This document shows, one piece after another, positions 5,685 through 9,907 of a stretch of 9,907 bases of DNA (positions are counted from its first letter, which is position 1; each line of letters begins with the position of its first letter). Under the pieces are notes generated by a model that made no database searches, was not told where the DNA came from, and was given only the letters and a program-made list of their open reading frames with translations. The translations under genes and the position numbers were made by a program. Source of the DNA: Chloroflexota bacterium (GTDB lineage Bacteria > Chloroflexota > Anaerolineae > UBA1429); contig JAAZBQ010000371.1 in the NCBI GenBank assembly GCA_012513725.1, positions 1-9,907 of the forward strand. The letters run 5' to 3'.

Positions 5685-7592
5685 ATGAAGCAACAGAGCG
5701 CCTACGGCTTGTGGCCCAGCCCCCTGACACCGGCAGCCATGTGCACCGGCCTGCGCTTTGGCGGCCTGGCTTGGGATACCGACGGCGAGCGGCTGATGTG
5801 GCTCGAGTCGAGCGACGGGCAGGGCGTGTTGCGCGTTGGCGACGACTCGGCGAACGCACCTCGCAGCCTGGGCGGCGACCTATCGGTGCGTGCCAGCGGC
5901 GTATTGTACGGTGGCGGCGATTTCACGGTCTCCCGCGGCGTCGCGTACTTTGTGGCCGATGGCCGGCTGCACCGCCAGCCCCTGGTCCCCGTGGCGCCGG
6001 AGGATGCGCGCCCCCGGCCCATCACCCCCGCCTTTGGAGCGTGGGCCGCGCCCACCGTGTCGCCCGACGGGCACTGGATCGTCGTCGTCCACTCGTACGA
6101 GGACGAGGACACCCTGAGCATCGTCGACGTCGAGGGCGCCCGCCGGCCCCAGGTGCTGGCCTCGGGGAGCGATTTCTACATGCAGCCCCGCTGGCATCCC
6201 ACCGGCACGCGGATGGCCTGGATCTCCTGGGATCACCCGCGGATGCCCTTCCAGGGCAGCAGGCTGGAGATGGCCGACGTGGTGGTCGATGGCGAGGGCT
6301 GCCCCCGCCTCGGCGAGAGTACGGTGATCGCCGGCAGCGAGCGGGTGTCGGTCTCTCAGCCCGAGTTCTCCCCCGACGGCCGCTACCTCACCTACCTCTC
6401 TGACGAGAGCGGCTGGGGGTCGCTGTACCTGCGCGACCTGGAGACGGGGGAGACGCGGCTCCTGGTCGGCGAGGAGGAGGTCGAGATCTCGGAGCCCACC
6501 TGGGTCCAGGACGTGCGCACGTACGCCTGGGCCGCCGACGGGCAGGCCATCTACTACTGCCGGCACAGCCGGGGCTATGCGCACCTGTGGGCGGTGCACG
6601 TGGCCAGCGGGAGGCGGATGGCCGTGCCGGGCCTCGAGGAGTATTCGCACATCTCTCAGGTGGTGGCGTCGCCCGGCGGGCAGGTGGCGTTCCTCGCGAC
6701 GGGGACGGCGACGCCCCAGCGGGTGGTCAGCCTGCGCCCTCGAAGGGGGCCGGAGCGGGTGCGCGCCCGCTCGGATCGGGAGACCCTGCCGCCGGCGCTC
6801 ATCAGCACCCCCCGCCCCATCCGCTGGCAGGCGCCCGACGGCGAGGACGTGCACGGGCTGTTCTACCCGCCCCAGGGATCGGGTCAGGGCGCCGAGGGCG
6901 AACTGCCCCCGCTCCTCGTGCGAGTACACGGCGGCCCCACGTCGCAGCGGTTCGCCGAATACTCGACGCCCGTCCTGTTCTTCACCACTCGGGGTGTTGC
7001 CGTCCTGGAGGTGAACTATCGCGGTTCCACCGGCTATGGCCGGGCATACGCCGACCGGCTCAACGGCGCCTGGGGCATCGTGGATGCCGACGACGCGGTG
7101 AGCGGCGCCCGCCATGTCGCCGCCCAGGGCTGGGCGGATGCCGGGCGCATGGCCATCATGGGCGGGAGCGCCGGGGGCTATACCGTGCTGCAATCGCTCA
7201 TCCGCTATCCCGGGGTCTTTGCCGCGGGGTTGTGCCTATACGGCGTGGTGGACCTGTTTGGCCTGGCCGCCGACACACACAAGTTCGAGCGCCACTATAC
7301 CGATTCACTGGTGGGGCCCCTGCCCGAGGCCGCCGCACTGTACCGCGAGCGCTCGCCGGTGTACCACGCCGAGGAGATCCGCGACCCGGTGGCGGTTTTC
7401 CAGGGGGAGGACGACCCGGTAGTGCCCAAGGAGCAGGCCGAGGCGATCGTGGCCGCCCTGCGGCGCTGCGGGGTGCCCCACGAGTACCACCTCTACCCCG
7501 GCGAGGGCCACGGCTGGCGCCGCTCCGCCACCATCGCCCAGTTCTACGAGACGGCGCTGGCCTTTGTGACGCGGCACGTGCTCTATGCCTGA
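5685..7592 (+). CDS. S9-family serine peptidase (acylaminoacyl/dipeptidyl peptidase type)
   Basis: 635-residue cytoplasmic peptidase of the prolyl-oligopeptidase clan; it cleaves short or N-blocked peptides. The N-terminal two thirds (about 20-370) is a beta-propeller with TolB/WD40-like blades such as F-S-P-D-G-R-Y-L-T-Y (228-237), which keeps large substrates out. The alpha/beta hydrolase domain (about 380-635) holds H-G-G-P (415-418, oxyanion region), the nucleophile S495 in G-G-S-A-G-G, an acid at D576 or D577 in G-E-D-D-P-V-V-P and the catalytic H609 in G-E-G-H-G-W. All triad residues are present, so it should be active. There is no signal peptide. I chose the ATG at 5685 because AGGGGAG lies 7 nt upstream; an in-frame ATG at 5601 lies upstream of the predicted promoter. 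The stop overlaps the next gene by 8 bp, so the two are co-transcribed. Confidence 0.92.
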   Translation: MKQQSAYGLWPSPLTPAAMCTGLRFGGLAWDTDGERLMWLESSDGQGVLRVGDDSANAPRSLGGDLSVRASGVLYGGGDFTVSRGVAYFVADGRLHRQPLVPVAPEDARPRPITPAFGAWAAPTVSPDGHWIVVVHSYEDEDTLSIVDVEGARRPQVLASGSDFYMQPRWHPTGTRMAWISWDHPRMPFQGSRLEMADVVVDGEGCPRLGESTVIAGSERVSVSQPEFSPDGRYLTYLSDESGWGSLYLRDLETGETRLLVGEEEVEISEPTWVQDVRTYAWAADGQAIYYCRHSRGYAHLWAVHVASGRRMAVPGLEEYSHISQVVASPGGQVAFLATGTATPQRVVSLRPRRGPERVRARSDRETLPPALISTPRPIRWQAPDGEDVHGLFYPPQGSGQGAEGELPPLLVRVHGGPTSQRFAEYSTPVLFFTTRGVAVLEVNYRGSTGYGRAYADRLNGAWGIVDADDAVSGARHVAAQGWADAGRMAIMGGSAGGYTVLQSLIRYPGVFAAGLCLYGVVDLFGLAADTHKFERHYTDSLVGPLPEAAALYRERSPVYHAEEIRDPVAVFQGEDDPVVPKEQAEAIVAALRRCGVPHEYHLYPGEGHGWRRSATIAQFYETALAFVTRHVLYA

Positions 7593-9907
7593 CGCGCAAT
7601 CGGCGGGCAGCCCGATGGCTTTTCTCAAGCGCCTCGACGAGATCGGGCTGCGCGACGTTGCCGCCTGCGGGGGCAAGGCTGCCCGGCTCGGCGAGGCGAT
7701 CCGGCTGGGCTGCCCCGTGCCCCCCGGCATGGTGCTGACCACCGAGCTGTTCCAGCGCTTCATGCGGCAGGGCGGGCTGCACGGCGAGGTGATCTCGATC
7801 CTCACCGCCATGCAGCCGACGACCATGCACCAGTTCCAGGCCGCCGAGTGGGCCATCTACTCGGCCTTTCGCGTGCGGCGGGTGCCGCGAGACGTCCGCG
7901 AGGCGATCGGGCAGGCCATCGAGTCGCTCGGCGGGCTGCCCGTGGCGGTGCGCTCCTCGGCCACCAGCGAGGACAGCCCCCAGCAGAGTTTTGTCGGGCA
8001 GCACGGCTCCTACCTCTATGTGAACAGCGAGGACGCCGCCGTGGCCGCCGTGATGGGCTGCTGGATGTCGCTCTATAGCGCCAAGGCGCTGTTCTACGCG
8101 CATCGGTTCGGCGTGGACCTGCTCCGCTCGTCGATGGCCGTGCTGGTGCAGGGCCTGGTAGAGCCTACCGCCGCCGGCACGCTCTTCACGGCGGACCCGA
8201 TCACCGGCAGCCCGGACGTCTTCGTCCTCGAGGAGCGGCAGGGACGGCGAGAGGGGATCCATCGGCTGGACCCCTATGAGGATGCGCCGGGCGAGGCGAC
8301 CGTGTGGCAGGAACTCAAGCGGATGGGGCTGCGCCTCGACGAGCACCTCGGCTCGTACCAGACCGTGGAGTGGGCGGTGGCCGACGGCCGGGTGCAGGTG
8401 CTCAGGGTGCGCCCGGCCACCCGGGTGCCCCCCTATCTGCCCGTCTCCGTGCGCGACGAGGACCTCGAGGGCGGGCCGCTGCAGCTGGCCATCCCCAAGG
8501 GGGTGGAGCCTCGCCGACTGCGCCCCTTCTCGTGGTACCATCGCTCCCGCAGTCGGGCCGCGCGGTCGGCGTTCTTTACCCGCATCAACCGCCAGTTCTC
8601 CGTATATGCCGGGCGTGATGACTTTTACCTGCGCGGGTACTTTTACTATCGGTGGCGGCGGTTTGCCTTTTTCGCGCCCCCGCAGGACGCCACCTCGCTG
8701 CGGCTGCTGATGCCGACCATCTGGCGCCTCGCCCTGGCGCGACGACTCGACCGAGAGTTTCGCATCCTGTCGCGGGTGCGCCGGCCGCGCCTGCTGGAGC
8801 TCTCCAGCATCGACCACTCTACGCTGACCGACGAGCGCCTGGGAAAGGTGCTCGTCGAAGCGCAGGGGATCGTGGAGACCTTCTTGGAGCAGACCGGACG
8901 CCTGGGAGAGAGCCCCCAGGTGTTGGCCGGCATCCTCCGCCAGCTGCACGTGGGGTGGGGAGGCTCGCCGCAGGAGGTCGACGACCTCGTCTACACCGGC
9001 GCCGATCGCAAGTCGCGCGCCGAGCGCGCACTGTGCGAGGCGCTGGCCTCCGCCGACGACGACACAGAGCGCGACGAGGTCTTTGCCGACCACCTCCACG
9101 GGTACCGCCACCACTATTTGCGGGACAACCCCGTCGTCGACGCCTCGGACATCGCCACGCTGGAGTTCGATGAGGCAGCCGCACGCGCCGTCTACAAGCG
9201 GTGCCTCGGGCCGAGCGAGGACACGCCCGCCGCCCGGCATGCGGCGCGGATGTCGCGTCGCGAGGCGTTGGAAGAGGAGGTCCTCGGCCGGCTGGGGCGC
9301 ATCGAACGGTTCGTCTACCGCCAGGCCCTCCAGGTAGCGCGCCGCTACGACCCGCTAGAGTTCGATCGGTACGAGGCGCCGCTCCTGGGGTTCCTCCTGG
9401 AGCGCGATCTCCTCCACGAGGTCGGCGTGCGCCTGGTCGAGCGCGGGCTCGCCGAGCGTCCGGAGGACGCCGCCCTGCTGGGGAGCACCGAGATCACTGA
9501 CTATTTGGAGGGGGAAAGCGACCACGCCTACGTCGAGCGCGCGATCGGCGAGCGGCAGGTCCTCAGGCGCCGCTGGCAGCGCTACGGCCCCCCGCCGGTG
9601 CTGGGAGAGGAGCCCGATCGCGGGCTCGACATCGACGCGAGCGCCGTCGCGCCGGAGCAGGTCTTGCACGGCCGGCCGGCGTGCCGGGGTAGTGCGCGCG
9701 GCAGGGTGCGCATCGTCCATACCCTCGGCGAGGCCACCCAGGTGCTGCCTGGCGAAGTGCTCGTCTGCCCGGAGCCGTTGTTCGAGTTGAGCCCGCTGTT
9801 CGGCATCGTGGCGGCCGTCGTGGCCGAGTCGGGCGGCCTCCTGGACCACGCAGCAACGCTGGCCCGAGAGTACGACGTGCCCGCGGTGTTCGGGGTGGAG
9901 CACGCCA
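7585..9907 (+). CDS. ATP-grasp/phosphohistidine phosphotransferase, rifampin-phosphotransferase-like order, 3' end cut
   Basis: 774 codons are visible before the right edge. Residues about 20-280 form a PEP-synthase-type ATP-grasp domain: G-G-K-A-A-R-L-G-E (29-37), P-V-P-P-G (44-48), V-R-S-S-A-T-S-E-D (122-130), V-L-V-Q (186-189) and V-E-W-A (261-264). The usual Q-[AS]-R-P box reads L-R-V-R-P (273-277), and the usual glycine-rich G-L-G-E segment is missing. A mostly helical, Arg-rich region (about 285-690) matches no domain I know. The swivelling domain (about 693-774) ends with G-G-L-L-D-H (750-755); H755 is the expected phosphohistidine, although the flanking Thr/Ser of the family are replaced. 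This order matches rifampin phosphotransferase, whereas PEP synthase has its His domain in the middle and a barrel last. Expected chemistry: ATP's beta-phosphate goes to His and then to an unknown acceptor. The start overlaps the peptidase stop by 8 bp; M11 (7615) is an alternative. No strong Shine-Dalgarno site precedes either start. Confidence 0.8.
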   Translation, partial: MPDAQSAGSPMAFLKRLDEIGLRDVAACGGKAARLGEAIRLGCPVPPGMVLTTELFQRFMRQGGLHGEVISILTAMQPTTMHQFQAAEWAIYSAFRVRRVPRDVREAIGQAIESLGGLPVAVRSSATSEDSPQQSFVGQHGSYLYVNSEDAAVAAVMGCWMSLYSAKALFYAHRFGVDLLRSSMAVLVQGLVEPTAAGTLFTADPITGSPDVFVLEERQGRREGIHRLDPYEDAPGEATVWQELKRMGLRLDEHLGSYQTVEWAVADGRVQVLRVRPATRVPPYLPVSVRDEDLEGGPLQLAIPKGVEPRRLRPFSWYHRSRSRAARSAFFTRINRQFSVYAGRDDFYLRGYFYYRWRRFAFFAPPQDATSLRLLMPTIWRLALARRLDREFRILSRVRRPRLLELSSIDHSTLTDERLGKVLVEAQGIVETFLEQTGRLGESPQVLAGILRQLHVGWGGSPQEVDDLVYTGADRKSRAERALCEALASADDDTERDEVFADHLHGYRHHYLRDNPVVDASDIATLEFDEAAARAVYKRCLGPSEDTPAARHAARMSRREALEEEVLGRLGRIERFVYRQALQVARRYDPLEFDRYEAPLLGFLLERDLLHEVGVRLVERGLAERPEDAALLGSTEITDYLEGESDHAYVERAIGERQVLRRRWQRYGPPPVLGEEPDRGLDIDASAVAPEQVLHGRPACRGSARGRVRIVHTLGEATQVLPGEVLVCPEPLFELSPLFGIVAAVVAESGGLLDHAATLAREYDVPAVFGVEHA

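Noticed and set aside
5880..7193. 437-codon minus-strand open frame
   Set aside because: Antisense of the S9 peptidase; no recognisable motif.
7198..9240. 680-codon minus-strand open frame
   Set aside because: It lies opposite the end of the S9 peptidase gene and the ATP-grasp gene, both of which have clear family motifs. The minus-strand translation has none and is His/Gly/Arg-rich.

Overview
The window is GC-rich, tightly packed bacterial DNA, most likely from a member of the Chloroflexota. The main clue is the secreted protein at 3037-3759: after its signal peptide it carries a V-R-L-P-L-I-L motif and then a Pro/Thr-rich linker, a layout I associate with exported proteins of this phylum. 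The long (Re)-citrate/isopropylmalate-synthase-like protein also fits an anaerobic or thermophilic lineage. This assignment is an inference; there is no rRNA, tRNA or housekeeping marker here. I see no mobile element, CRISPR array or RNA gene.

Left part (1-2860, minus strand): two P-loop GTPases of the dynamin-like/YfjP-like kind form an operon. The upstream gene (831-2810) has a promoter and Shine-Dalgarno site at 2811-2860. Its stop codon overlaps the start of the second GTPase (ATGA at 831-834), which runs off the left edge. The first protein lacks a recognisable NKxD box, while the second keeps all the main G motifs, so they may work as an unequal pair.

Middle (2861-5572, plus strand): a divergent promoter with an overlapping inverted repeat leads to a small exported protein with eight 18-bp (6-residue) repeats and a C-terminal lipocalin-like domain. 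A consensus sigma70 promoter (TTGACA-17 bp-TATGAT) then starts a roughly 270-nt leader. The leader holds a 5' hairpin, a 27-codon ORF with a good ribosome binding site, an alternative helix and a U-tailed terminator. The gene that follows is a DRE-TIM metallolyase of the 2-isopropylmalate/homocitrate/(Re)-citrate synthase group. This looks like transcription attenuation, but the peptide is not rich in Leu, Ile or Val codons. A GC-rich hairpin closes the unit.

Right part (5614-9907, plus strand): a new promoter drives a cytoplasmic S9-family serine peptidase. It overlaps by 8 bp a large ATP-grasp/phosphohistidine protein that is cut by the right edge. In that protein the swivelling His domain lies at the far C-terminus after about 400 residues of mostly helical sequence. 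This is the order of rifampin phosphotransferase, not of PEP synthase, and suggests phosphorylation of a small molecule rather than PEP formation. The most interesting items are the attenuator-like leader at 3803-4044 and this peptidase/phosphotransferase pair.
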